DNA of 64,000 nt from Clostridiales bacterium (GTDB lineage: Bacteria > Bacillota > Clostridia > Saccharofermentanales > Saccharofermentanaceae): NCBI GenBank assembly GCA_017617995.1, contig JAFZVE010000049.1, positions 62,001 through 126,000 of the forward strand. Reading direction: 5' to 3'. Under the pieces are notes generated by a model, which made no database searches, was not told the origin of the DNA, and saw nothing but the letters and a program-made list of their open reading frames with translations. Of the stretch, positions 1-8,948 are shown in pieces (within the stretch, counting starts at the first letter, position 1; each line of letters starts with the position of its first letter). Both the position numbers and the translations under genes were made by a program.

Positions 1-126
1 GACGTGCGCGAGGATCTTCTGGCTTCCTTTGAAGACTCGGATGAGATACTGCCGGAAGAACTTAATTACCACAGAGGCTGGAGTCTGTTTAGACTGATCC
101 TGCGTCTGGTCGCTCCGATCTTCTGA
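1..126 (+). CDS. C-terminal end of a protein, possibly cardiolipin synthase
   Basis: An open frame enters from the left edge and stops at TGA 124-126, giving 41 residues. The tail has an acidic stretch followed by a basic/aromatic segment and ends in LRLVAPIF. Many Firmicute cardiolipin synthases of the phospholipase D family end with a similar R-rich segment and a terminal RL(F/A)(S/A)PLL motif, which is the only reason for the suggestion. No catalytic HKD motif is present in this fragment, so the name is inference. A hairpin at 151-220 follows and probably ends its transcript. Confidence 0.4.
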   Translation, partial: DVREDLLASFEDSDEILPEELNYHRGWSLFRLILRLVAPIF

Positions 127-150
127 CCGGGTCCTGTTCCATTATTCAGC

Positions 151-220
151 GCATAAAGAATAACCGATCTTCCGCTCAAACAGTTTGCATCGTAAAACTC
201 GTGGCCGAGCGGTTTTCTTT
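151..220 (+). terminator. hairpin terminator carrying a repeated core
   Basis: The inner stem CCGCTC (172-177) pairs with GAGCGG (207-212). The flanks ATAAAGAA and TTTTCTTTAT extend the stem and give a T-rich 3' side. The loop holds the 26-nt core (176-201) that recurs at 40923-40948. Confidence 0.55.
176..201 (+). repeat. 26-nt hairpin-core repeat, copy 1
   Basis: The core begins TCAAACAGTTTGC and ends AAAACTCG. It matches the copy at 40923-40948 at 24 of 26 positions. It contains its own small inverted repeat around TTTGC and GTAAA. Both copies sit in the loop of an otherwise unrelated terminator stem. Confidence 0.7.
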
Positions 221-358
221 ATGTGCTTGTATGATCTGAAAACCCCGGTCAGAAGATCAGAATCGGCGAGGACCGGTTCGGAAAATGACTCCTCGCGGCA
301 CATCCAAACGTGGTAAAATTGAATCATCAACAATCTTGATTTGAAGGAGGCGGTGACT

Positions 359-1831
359 GTGCTGAAGAACGCATATCTGAACGAGAAGCCCGAGAAGGAC
401 ATCCTTAAAGCTCGACTGAAAGAACAGGAAGATCTTCTGTTCGTAAATCAGAATAAAATCAAGGAAAACAAACTTCCTGTTGTCGTGCTGGTCGAAGGCT
501 GGGGCACCGCCGGTAAGGGCACTTTGATCGGCAACGTGATCAACAACATCGACCCGCGTTTCTATAAGGTCGCGACCTTCGATATGCCGACGGATCTCGA
601 GAAGAGAAAACCGTTCCTGTGCCGCTATTTCGAAGCGCTTCCGGAAGCAGGCAAATTCCGTTTCTATAACACCGGCTGGATGAATGAGATCGTGATGGGA
701 AGACTCGATGGCTCGATGTCCGATTCGCAGTATGAGAAGCGTATCGCGAGTATCAGAAGATTTGAGCGACAGCTCACAGATAACGGATATCTGGTGCTCA
801 AGTTCTTCATGCATATTTCGGAAGACGAGCAGAAGAAGAGAATCGATAATCTCAAGGGAGACATCGATACGAAGTGGCGCGTGAGCGAGGGTGATCTCTG
901 GCAGAACAAGCACTATAAGGCATGTGAGAAGATCTTCGAGAAGTATCTCGAGGATACGGATACCTCTTCCGCTCCGTGGTACATCGTGGATGCGAAGTCC
1001 GAAAAGTGGACCGAGCTTCAGGTCCTCGAGCGCATGAACGAAGGTATCGACATCGCACTTCAGAATCACTCACTGGCGGTACCGCTTCTGCAGAATACTT
1101 TCCCGCTCGTGAAGATGCCGAAGTTGGCCGATATTCCTCTCGAGGGGAAGGAACTCTCCGACGAGGAGTATAAGGAAAAACTCAATAACCTGCAGGACCG
1201 TCTGTCCGAGCTTCATAACCGCCTGTACAGAAAGAGAGTGCCGCTCATTATCGCATACGAAGGATGGGATGCGGCAGGAAAGGGCGGCAACATCAAGCGT
1301 ATCGCCGAGGCACTCGATCCTCGTGGTTATGAGGTGCATCCGATCGCAAGTCCGGAGCCGCACGAGAAGTCCCGTCACTATCTGTGGCGTTTCTGGACAC
1401 GTCTTCCGAAGGACGGTCATGTCGCGATCTTTGACCGTACTTGGTACGGCCGCGTGATGGTTGAGCGTATCGAGGGATTCTGCTCGGAGAATGACTGGAA
1501 GCGTGCATATAACGAGATCAACGAATTTGAAAAGGAACTCGACGACTGGGGTGCCGTCATTATCAAGTTCTGGGTACAGATCGATAAGGACACGCAGCTA
1601 CAGCGTTTTACGGACCGTCAGAATACGCCGGAGAAGCAGTGGAAGATTACGGACGAAGACTGGCGTAACCGTGAGAAGTGGGACATCTACGAAGATGCGA
1701 TCAACGAGATGATCCAGAAGACTTCGACCAAGTTCGCACCGTGGTATGTGCTCGAGTCTGTCGATAAGAAGTATGCACGTATCAAGGCCCTGGAGATCGT
1801 GATCAGGGAACTCGAGAAGAAGCTCAAGTAA
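359..1831 (+). CDS. ppk2: Polyphosphate kinase 2, two-domain (polyphosphate:AMP phosphotransferase type)
   Basis: This cytosolic enzyme transfers phosphate between polyphosphate and nucleotides. The two-domain PPK2 class is known mainly for making ADP from AMP. The protein is 490 residues with two tandem PPK2 domains. The second has an intact P-loop GWDAAGKG at about residue 302 and the FDRTWYGRVMVER motif. The first has GWGTAGKG at about 47, lacking the usual Asp, and a degenerate FYNTGW in place of FDRxWY, so it is probably structural as in known two-domain enzymes. I chose GTG 359 because AAGGAGG (344-350) lies 8 nt upstream; TTG 341 in frame would overlap that site. An extended -10 (TGGTAAAAT, 311-319) precedes it. 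The next gene starts 1 nt after the stop. Confidence 0.9.
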   Translation: MLKNAYLNEKPEKDILKARLKEQEDLLFVNQNKIKENKLPVVVLVEGWGTAGKGTLIGNVINNIDPRFYKVATFDMPTDLEKRKPFLCRYFEALPEAGKFRFYNTGWMNEIVMGRLDGSMSDSQYEKRIASIRRFERQLTDNGYLVLKFFMHISEDEQKKRIDNLKGDIDTKWRVSEGDLWQNKHYKACEKIFEKYLEDTDTSSAPWYIVDAKSEKWTELQVLERMNEGIDIALQNHSLAVPLLQNTFPLVKMPKLADIPLEGKELSDEEYKEKLNNLQDRLSELHNRLYRKRVPLIIAYEGWDAAGKGGNIKRIAEALDPRGYEVHPIASPEPHEKSRHYLWRFWTRLPKDGHVAIFDRTWYGRVMVERIEGFCSENDWKRAYNEINEFEKELDDWGAVIIKFWVQIDKDTQLQRFTDRQNTPEKQWKITDEDWRNREKWDIYEDAINEMIQKTSTKFAPWYVLESVDKKYARIKALEIVIRELEKKLK

Positions 1832-1832
1832 C

Positions 1833-2450
1833 ATGCGCAAGAAGAGCATCTTTATCTTAAATATCCTGATCGTCGTCTGCACACTTGCAGGCGTGGTCAT
1901 GATGTTCCTCGGCACGGGGAAAGACGGTCTTCTGGTGACGAATGGTTTTGAGAATCTCCGGTACTATACCGTGCTTTCGAACCTCTTTAGCGGATGCGTC
2001 GCAGTCGCATATCTCTTGACGCGTACCAAGCGAAAAGCACTTCTCCTTTGGAAGTATATGTCATCGACATGCGTGGCGCTGACCTTTCTCATGATCGCAC
2101 TCTTTTTCGGGCCGCTGTACGGATGGCTCAATCTCTATCACGGATCGAATTTCATGTTCCATCTGGTCGTTCCGGTCCTGGCGGTCGTCGAACTCTTCCT
2201 CATGGAAGGGGAACTCACGTTTAAGATGTCCGTGCAGTCAGCGATCCCGACGTTCCTTTATGGTACGGGGTACTTCGTGAACCTGCTTATCAACGGCATC
2301 GGGCAATGGCCGGATACCAATGACTGGTACGGCTTCGTGAACTGGGGCTGGGGCGTCGCGATCGGGATCTTCTTCGGTGTTATCCTGAGTAGCTGGGGCA
2401 TCGCCTGTCTACTGAGATGGACCCGTCAGAAAGTGACCACAAGAAAATGA
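1833..2450 (+). CDS. Six-pass membrane protein, Pr6Pr/FAR-17a-like
   Basis: A 205-residue integral membrane protein with about six hydrophobic segments and a basic C-terminus. The motif YYTVLSNLF after the first segment and a conserved His near FHLVVPVL resemble the Pr6Pr/FAR-17a family of small six-pass proteins. That family's role in bacteria is not established. It starts 1 nt after the polyphosphate kinase stop and ends at the hairpin at 2456, so the two are very likely co-transcribed. A functional link to polyphosphate is inference only. Confidence 0.55.
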   Translation: MRKKSIFILNILIVVCTLAGVVMMFLGTGKDGLLVTNGFENLRYYTVLSNLFSGCVAVAYLLTRTKRKALLLWKYMSSTCVALTFLMIALFFGPLYGWLNLYHGSNFMFHLVVPVLAVVELFLMEGELTFKMSVQSAIPTFLYGTGYFVNLLINGIGQWPDTNDWYGFVNWGWGVAIGIFFGVILSSWGIACLLRWTRQKVTTRK

Positions 2451-2455
2451 AAACA

Positions 2456-2498
2456 CAGCCCTGATTGCTTAAGAATCAGGGCTGCGTGCTTTCTTATT
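2456..2498 (+). terminator. Rho-independent terminator
   Basis: A perfect 11-bp stem, CAGCCCTGATT (2456-2466) with AATCAGGGCTG (2474-2484), has a 7-nt loop and an imperfect T-rich tail. It lies between convergent genes and may serve both strands. Confidence 0.8.
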
Positions 2499-2539
2499 TC
2501 GTCCGTTTTTTCTTGTTCTCTGTCATGCACCATGTATGG

Positions 2540-4504
2540 TCAAGCGCGACCTGCTTTGTGCATCTTCTTTTCTTCGTACATCTTGGCGTCGGCGATGCGC
2601 AGATATTCTTCGGAGTAGGTGCGGATGGCCTCTTCGTCTACGGTTCCGTCGCCGTTGACATCGGTGTTGTTGTCGAGCTCAGGCGGAATCTTGATGCAGC
2701 TTCCGATACTGACACGAAGCGGGTATTTCTTCCGGTCGCGTTTGACGTGTTTCTCGATGTATTCACATAGTGTCCTTGCGTAGGTGGTGGCTTTGGCCTC
2801 GGAATAGTCCTTGGCCAGAACGACAAACTCGTCACCGCCGGTCCGCAGACACACTTCACCATTTGTTGCGGCGAAGCGCATGCCATCTGCGATTGTACAG
2901 AGACTGTAGTCGCCCTCGGTATGTCCGTAGTTATCGTTGATGAGCTTTAAGTCATCCATGTCGATCATCATGACTCCGATGGGGATCCGCTTCTGCTGGC
3001 ATTCCTTGAAGATCTCGGAGAAGAACATCTCGTAACCGTGACGATTGAACAGGTTGGTCAGCATATCCCGGTTATACAGGTTCTCGAGCCTCTGGACAGC
3101 GAGATTCATATTCTGACGGATCCTCCAGTTCTCGAGCATCGAGCCGAGGTTCACGATCCAGGACTTCATATGCAGGGATTCATGTGCTTCGTTCTGAGGA
3201 GAGACGATCAGATATCCCATATAGTACTGGAGGTGATGGATCGAGAAGATGTAATAAGGATTGGGATCGGCGAGCAGTGCAGGAGGGAGGAGGTCCTTCT
3301 TTCGGAAGGTCTCCTTTTTTGCCGGATTGGCTCCGATAAAGCCGGCTACGACAGTCATCTCTTCGTCGATCTCGGAGAAGTGATCATTGATGACACGCTG
3401 GGTATCCCAGCCGGGCGCGAGGCACAGAAGCATATCCGTAAAGCCCGAATCAATGGCTGAGTTCTTCGTGATCTCGACGAAGCACTCCTCGAGCGAAGAG
3501 GCGTTGGAGACACTCAGGATCAGGTTGGTCTGAGACTGGACCAGTTCGGAAACGCGGTCAAGTCTTCGGATATACATACTTCGGATATCATCGATGTTAT
3601 ATGTCGTCATGGGCTTACAGCCGCAGGACTGGTTACATACGAGTTCACCGAGGATCAGGCGGTTCTTACCGACATCGACGCCTTCCCACATCTGAAGAAG
3701 TGCATAGATGCTCTCATAGCCGGACTTGAAGAAAGGCTGCGCTCCGGTCGTCAGGGACGGATAGCCCTGATAGGCCTCGTCCAGTCCGTCGTATCCGGTC
3801 ACGAGAAAATCGCCCGGGATCTCGATCCCCCGCCTGTGACAGGCATCGATCAGACCGGTGGCCGAGTAGTCATTCGCACATACTACCGCATCCGGATACT
3901 TCTTGCCGTGCTTCCTGCAGTCTTCGAGGATATAGTCGAGAGCAGGGTCTCCACAGTCGTGCCAGAGCGTGCCGTAGTAGACTTTGGATGCGTCATACAC
4001 GATGCCGTTCTTCTCCAGTCCCGAGCGGTACGCGTCGATACGTGTCTGGGTGAAGTTTCGTTCCGGGATACCGGCCACATGGTAGATGTCCCGGCAGCCA
4101 TGTACGTTGATGAGATGATCCACGATACTCTCGAAGGTCTTGAGCTCGTCGTTGACGACGTTATAATACCTTTCGTCGTAGCCGCCGACGTTGATGATCG
4201 GGATCGTCACCTCGGAGAGACGGTCGTCGAGGTGCTTCAGGGTATAAGGACCGTAAGTCAGATCGATGCGGATGATACCGTCGAAATCATCGAGGTCCGG
4301 AAGTTCGAAGGAGACGATATCTCCCTCGTCGTAGTGATTGTACTGTTCGTAGATTTTGTTGCTGAAGTTGTCGCTGAAAGAAGCGAAGTAGATGACCTTG
4401 ATGCCAAGCTCGACCGCGGCTTTACTGATGCCTTCCTGGATGGAGTGCGTCATCGGTTCATAGATATTCGGCGAAAAGACTGCTACTTTTTTTCTCGTGC
4501 CCAT
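2540..4504 (-). CDS. Diguanylate cyclase with LacI-type periplasmic-binding-like sensor domain
   Basis: A soluble 654-residue protein. Residues about 5-290 resemble the ligand-binding core of LacI/GalR regulators (VAVFSPNIYE at the start; DAVVCANDYSATGLIDA and IPGDFLVTGYDG later), but no helix-turn-helix precedes it. A linker region of about 150 residues follows. The C-terminal GGDEF domain has the intact GGDEF signature at 556-560 and YGHTEGD upstream, so it should make cyclic di-GMP. There is no signal peptide, so the sensor is cytoplasmic and probably binds a small metabolite or sugar. The start has GAGGAAT upstream. It is transcribed divergently from the hydratase gene. Confidence 0.88.
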   Translation of the reverse strand: MGTRKKVAVFSPNIYEPMTHSIQEGISKAAVELGIKVIYFASFSDNFSNKIYEQYNHYDEGDIVSFELPDLDDFDGIIRIDLTYGPYTLKHLDDRLSEVTIPIINVGGYDERYYNVVNDELKTFESIVDHLINVHGCRDIYHVAGIPERNFTQTRIDAYRSGLEKNGIVYDASKVYYGTLWHDCGDPALDYILEDCRKHGKKYPDAVVCANDYSATGLIDACHRRGIEIPGDFLVTGYDGLDEAYQGYPSLTTGAQPFFKSGYESIYALLQMWEGVDVGKNRLILGELVCNQSCGCKPMTTYNIDDIRSMYIRRLDRVSELVQSQTNLILSVSNASSLEECFVEITKNSAIDSGFTDMLLCLAPGWDTQRVINDHFSEIDEEMTVVAGFIGANPAKKETFRKKDLLPPALLADPNPYYIFSIHHLQYYMGYLIVSPQNEAHESLHMKSWIVNLGSMLENWRIRQNMNLAVQRLENLYNRDMLTNLFNRHGYEMFFSEIFKECQQKRIPIGVMMIDMDDLKLINDNYGHTEGDYSLCTIADGMRFAATNGEVCLRTGGDEFVVLAKDYSEAKATTYARTLCEYIEKHVKRDRKKYPLRVSIGSCIKIPPELDNNTDVNGDGTVDEEAIRTYSEEYLRIADAKMYEEKKMHKAGRA

Positions 4505-4601
4505 ATGCTTATTCCTCAGGTTTCTGATGCTTCCGCGTGAAAAACAGTTCCAAACATAATACCATCATACACGGGAAGTGTTTCAAAGTTGTGAACAGTT
4601 C

Positions 4602-4629
4602 TTGCAAGTTCACGGGATTCCCTTATAAT
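4602..4629 (+). promoter_or_regulatory. Sigma-A promoter of the hydratase-GH127 operon
   Basis: TTGCAA (4602-4607), a 16-bp spacer and a consensus TATAAT (4624-4629). The resulting leader of about 75 nt contains an inverted repeat at 4649-4679: TGCTTTTT/AAAAAGCA flanked by GGCC on both sides. Confidence 0.75.
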
Positions 4630-4711
4630 AGGAGTGTTCGAAACAGAGGGCCGGGTGCTTTTTGAAAAAGCATAGGCCTTGGGCGATATACAAACACTTA
4701 GGAGGAGCACT

Positions 4712-7000
4712 ATGATTTCTTTACTTGATTCCGGCGCGTATCTTCTGCGCGGAAGTGAAATTATCCCGGATAACCAGGAGGCGGCAGCAGCGATCCTTGC
4801 CAAGACCGGTAAGTCCATCAGCAAAGAGGATGCGAAGAAGGAGACCATCGCGTATGGCATCTTAAGAGACCATAACACCTCCGATAACATGGAGAAACTG
4901 AAGATCAAGTTCGATAAGCTGACTTCTCACGATATCACTTTTGTCGGTATCATCCAGACCGCACGTGCTTCGGGTCTTACGAAGTTCCCGGTTCCGTATG
5001 TTCTGACGAACTGCCACAACTCCCTCTGTGCCGTTGGTGGTACGATCAACGAGGATGACCACATGTTCGGTCTTTCCTGCGCAAAGAAGTACGGCGGCGT
5101 ATATGTACCGCCGCATCAGGCTGTTATCCACCAGTTCGCACGTGAGATGCTCGCCGGCGGCGGAAGGATGATCCTCGGTTCGGACTCCCACACACGTTAT
5201 GGTGCTCTCGGTACCATGGCTATGGGTGAGGGTGGACCGGAGCTCGTTAAGCAGCTCCTCAACCAGACCTATGACATCAACATGCCGGGCGTTGTCGCGA
5301 TCTACCTCAAGGGTGCACCGGTCAAGGGTGTCGGTCCGCAGGACGTGGCTCTGGCCATCATCGGTGCGGTTTTCGCAAACGGCTACGTAAAGAACAAGGT
5401 CATGGAGTTCGTCGGACCTGGTGTTGCCTCCCTGTCCACGGACTTCCGTATCGGTGTCGACGTTATGACAACAGAAACTACCTGCCTTTCTTCCATCTGG
5501 CAGACCGACGACGAGGTCAAGGAATTCTATGAGATCCATGGCCGCGGCGGCGACTATAAGGAACTGAATCCGGGCGAGGTCGCTTACTACGATGGCGTCG
5601 TAGAGATCGATCTTTCCACGATCAAGCCGATGATCGCGATGCCGTTCCATCCGAGTAACACATACACGATCGAAGACCTCAAGGCGAACCTCGACGATAT
5701 CCTCGAGGATGTCGAGAAGCGTGCGAAGGTCTCCCTCGGTGATAAGGTAGACTTCTCCTTGAGAAGCAAGGTCGTAAACGGCAAGTTCATGGTCGATCAG
5801 GGAATCATCGCAGGCTGCGCCGGCGGTGGATTTGAGAACATCTGCGCCGCAGCCGATATCCTGAAGGGCAACTACATCGGCTCCGATAAGTTCACGCTCT
5901 CCGTATATCCGGCTTCCATGCCTGTTTACATGGAACTCGTCAGAAACGGCTGTGCCGCGACCATCATGGAGACCGGTGCGATCATCAAGACCGCGTTCTG
6001 CGGACCGTGCTTCGGTGCCGGTGATACACCTGCAAACAATGCATTCAGTATCCGTCACTCGACGAGAAACTTCCCGAACCGTGAAGGCTCTAAGCTTCAG
6101 AACGGTCAGATCTCTTCCGTTGCTCTTATGGATGCCCGCTCGATCGCCGCGACAGCCGCGAATAAGGGTGAACTCACGGCAGCGACCGAGTTCGACGGTG
6201 AGTTCGGCAAGTATAAGTACTTCTTCGATCAGAAGATCTACGCGAACCGTGTATTCGACAGCAAGGGCGTTGCTGATCCGGATCAGGAGATCCACTTCGG
6301 TCCGAACATCAAGGACTGGCCGGCTATGGTCGCTCTTACCGATAACCTCGTTCTGCGCTGCGTATCTGAGATCCACGATCCGGTTACCACGACAGACGAG
6401 TTGATCCCGTCCGGTGAAACTTCTTCCTTCCGTTCCAACCCGCTGGGTCTTGCTGAGTTCACACTGAGCCGTAAGGATCCGGAGTACGTCGGACGTGCCA
6501 AGGAGATCCAGAAGGTCGAGAAGGCAAGAGAAGACGGCGAGAAGCTCTGCGAGCTCTTCCCGGAGATCCATACCGTCATGCAGACCATCAAGAAGGACTT
6601 CCCGGATGTCCATAAGACAAACACGGGTTTTGGTTCCACGATCTTTGCCGTGAAGCCGGGTGACGGTTCTGCCCGTGAGCAGGCGGCTTCCTGCCAGAAG
6701 GTACTCGGCGGCTGGGCGAACATCGCAAACGAATACGCGACCAAGCGCTATAGATCAAACCTCATCAACTGGGGTATGCTCCCGTTCCTGATCAAAGAGG
6801 GTGAGCTTCCGTTTAAGAATCTCGATTACATTTTCATCCCGGGCATCAAGGCCGCAGTAGAGAATAAGACAGAGGTCATCAAGGCCTACACCGTATGTGA
6901 AGATGGCCTTAAGGAGTTCGACCTGAGACTGGGCGACCTGACCGATGAAGAACGTCAGATCATCCTGAAGGGATGCCTCATCAACTACAATCGCGTATAA
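4712..7000 (+). CDS. Aconitase-family hydratase (YbhJ-like)
   Basis: A 762-residue cytosolic iron-sulfur hydro-lyase of the aconitase superfamily. Candidate 4Fe-4S ligands are Cys369 (GCAGGG) and the pair Cys430/Cys433 (CGPC), spaced as in aconitases. The usual CTNSS context of the first Cys is replaced by [18 protein letters not shown] is the conserved N-terminal motif. Its overall form resembles the hydratase subgroup that includes E. coli YbhJ rather than citrate-cycle AcnA or AcnB, so the substrate is unknown. Start ATG 4712 follows GGAGGA. Codon use is strongly biased, as in highly expressed genes. The GH127 gene starts 1 nt after its stop. Confidence 0.85.
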   Translation: MISLLDSGAYLLRGSEIIPDNQEAAAAILAKTGKSISKEDAKKETIAYGILRDHNTSDNMEKLKIKFDKLTSHDITFVGIIQTARASGLTKFPVPYVLTNCHNSLCAVGGTINEDDHMFGLSCAKKYGGVYVPPHQAVIHQFAREMLAGGGRMILGSDSHTRYGALGTMAMGEGGPELVKQLLNQTYDINMPGVVAIYLKGAPVKGVGPQDVALAIIGAVFANGYVKNKVMEFVGPGVASLSTDFRIGVDVMTTETTCLSSIWQTDDEVKEFYEIHGRGGDYKELNPGEVAYYDGVVEIDLSTIKPMIAMPFHPSNTYTIEDLKANLDDILEDVEKRAKVSLGDKVDFSLRSKVVNGKFMVDQGIIAGCAGGGFENICAAADILKGNYIGSDKFTLSVYPASMPVYMELVRNGCAATIMETGAIIKTAFCGPCFGAGDTPANNAFSIRHSTRNFPNREGSKLQNGQISSVALMDARSIAATAANKGELTAATEFDGEFGKYKYFFDQKIYANRVFDSKGVADPDQEIHFGPNIKDWPAMVALTDNLVLRCVSEIHDPVTTTDELIPSGETSSFRSNPLGLAEFTLSRKDPEYVGRAKEIQKVEKAREDGEKLCELFPEIHTVMQTIKKDFPDVHKTNTGFGSTIFAVKPGDGSAREQAASCQKVLGGWANIANEYATKRYRSNLINWGMLPFLIKEGELPFKNLDYIFIPGIKAAVENKTEVIKAYTVCEDGLKEFDLRLGDLTDEERQIILKGCLINYNRV

Positions 7001-7001
7001 C

Positions 7002-8879
7002 ATGGATAAAGTCAGGCTCAACAAGGTTAGTGTTCAGGATCCTCTTTGGAGGGAAGCGATGGAGAAGAATCTCCACTTCCTTCTGGAGATGGATACCGAG
7101 CGCGTCCTTGCGGGCTTTCGGAGAACAGCCGGTATTCCTACGGAATCGGAGACTTATGGCGGCTGGGAAGACAGCCTGATCGCAGGTCACGGTGTCGGTC
7201 ACTATTTCTCGGCGTTGGCGATGGCGATCTTGGTCCTTCGAGGGGAAGAGAGAGATTGTGCAGAACTGGAAAGCCGGGCAGATGCGATCGTCGCAGGTCT
7301 TCGTGAATGCCAGGAGAAATATGGTTCGGGCTTTCTAAGTGCGGCGACGGTTCTGGATCCCGATAACGTGGAGGTCCAGTTCGATGCACTCGAAGGCAAG
7401 GCTGATGTACAGACATGGGTCCCTTGGTATGCTCTCCACAAGGTGTTCCAGGGGCTGATCGACCTTTGGGTATACAGCAGCATAGAAGGTGCGAAGGAAG
7501 CCGCACTGGCCCTGGCGGACTGGGCTTCCGACCGTGCACTTTCCTGGGATGAGCCGACACGTAAGAAAGTCCTCTCCGTCGAGTATGGCGGCATGAACGA
7601 TTCTTTCTACCAGCTTTATTCACTGACTGAAGACAGTAAGTACTTAAAGGCCGCACAGGTCTTCGATGAACCGGCACTTTACAGGGAGTTTCTCAGTTTC
7701 AGAAACCGCCTCAAGAGCGTGCATGCCAATGCTACGATCCCGAAGTTTCTGGGGTATCTTCGAGGGTACGAATATGATCCGGAGGGACAGGAGGAGCGGC
7801 TCGCCATGGTGGATAGATTCTGGGATCTGGTCGCCATAGAGCAGTCTTACGATACCGGCGGAATCGGAGATATGGAGCACTTCTTCCTGGATGGGAAACT
7901 TGACCAATCCCGTACGCAGTGTAATGCCGAGAGCTGTTGCTGCTATAACATGATGAAGCTCTCCCAGCTTCTCTTCCTCATTACCGGCGAAGTTCAGTAT
8001 CTCTTCTATATCGAGGCGGCACTCTGGAACGCCAGACTCGGCTCCATTGGCCCAAAGGGCGGCTACACTTACTTCAATCCGATGGCGACCGGCTACTACC
8101 GGCTCTATTCTCCATCACATCCGAAGGACAATCCATTCTGGTGCTGTGTCGGCACGGGATTGGAGGACTTCGCAAAGGTCGGTGACCAGATCTTCTATCT
8201 GCATGAGGATACCATCACGATCGCCCAGTGGATCTCTTCGGATCTGAAACTTTCGGATGGATCTAAACTTGTATTTCGCGCCGACTACGAGAACGGGCGG
8301 GTCACGGTGGCCCTGAAGGACAGTTCTTCACAAAGCCGGAATATTCGTCTTCGCATCCCGATCTGGATCAAGAACAGAGAAGAGATCCTTCCTTGGGACG
8401 AGCACTTCATCTCCTTTACACTCCGGCCCGGTGAAGAAATGATGATCGATTTTACTATGGATATCTATTCGCTCGAACTTCCGGACAACAAAGACGTATT
8501 CGGACTGGCTTATGGTCCGTTCGTACTCGGTGCGCCACTCGGCGAAGAAAAGTGGGGGATCACGACCGGAGCCGGCATCGAGGTCTATGCCCCGGCATGG
8601 AAGGTCGTCTTTGATGCGGCGGTTCGAAGTGACATCGAATACAGAAGAACGAATAAAGCGATTCTCGATAGAGAGTATCTGACCCTTCCGGAAGACGAGA
8701 CACTTTCCGGCTTTCGCGACAACCTCGAGAAGTATATCCGTCCGCTCGGAGATATGTGCTTCCGCCTAGAGGGATTCTCAGACAGTAAGGGAGATCCGAT
8801 CCGGCTTGATTTCGAACCCTATTACCGGATGGGAAACCGACGCTACGGTATCTACTGGTACACTCAGGAGAAATCGTAA
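7002..8879 (+). CDS. Glycoside hydrolase family 127 (beta-L-arabinofuranosidase type)
   Basis: A 625-residue protein without signal peptide, so probably a cytoplasmic hydrolase acting on imported arabino-oligosaccharides. GH127 hallmarks are visible: GMNDSFYQLY, TGGIGDMEHF, CNAESCCCYN and FWCCVGTGLE. Glu310, Cys312 and the Cys381-Cys382 pair match the family's zinc site, in which one Cys acts as nucleophile (known for the bifidobacterial HypBA1 enzyme). The ATG lies 1 nt after the hydratase stop, without its own clear ribosome site, which suggests translational coupling. Pairing with an aconitase-like hydratase is unusual and could reflect a shared sugar-acid pathway, though that is speculative. 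Confidence 0.9.
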   Translation: MDKVRLNKVSVQDPLWREAMEKNLHFLLEMDTERVLAGFRRTAGIPTESETYGGWEDSLIAGHGVGHYFSALAMAILVLRGEERDCAELESRADAIVAGLRECQEKYGSGFLSAATVLDPDNVEVQFDALEGKADVQTWVPWYALHKVFQGLIDLWVYSSIEGAKEAALALADWASDRALSWDEPTRKKVLSVEYGGMNDSFYQLYSLTEDSKYLKAAQVFDEPALYREFLSFRNRLKSVHANATIPKFLGYLRGYEYDPEGQEERLAMVDRFWDLVAIEQSYDTGGIGDMEHFFLDGKLDQSRTQCNAESCCCYNMMKLSQLLFLITGEVQYLFYIEAALWNARLGSIGPKGGYTYFNPMATGYYRLYSPSHPKDNPFWCCVGTGLEDFAKVGDQIFYLHEDTITIAQWISSDLKLSDGSKLVFRADYENGRVTVALKDSSSQSRNIRLRIPIWIKNREEILPWDEHFISFTLRPGEEMMIDFTMDIYSLELPDNKDVFGLAYGPFVLGAPLGEEKWGITTGAGIEVYAPAWKVVFDAAVRSDIEYRRTNKAILDREYLTLPEDETLSGFRDNLEKYIRPLGDMCFRLEGFSDSKGDPIRLDFEPYYRMGNRRYGIYWYTQEKS

Positions 8880-8948
8880 AAACGGTCTGTGACGTATCTT
8901 CTTCTGTTTATTTCTTCTTGCCCGGCCGGCGTTTCCTGATGATCCCGA

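Noticed and set aside
4862-6613. Long open frame on the minus strand inside the hydratase gene (583 codons)
   Set aside because: It is a shadow of the biased codon use of the real gene. It has no ribosome site and no recognisable protein pattern.
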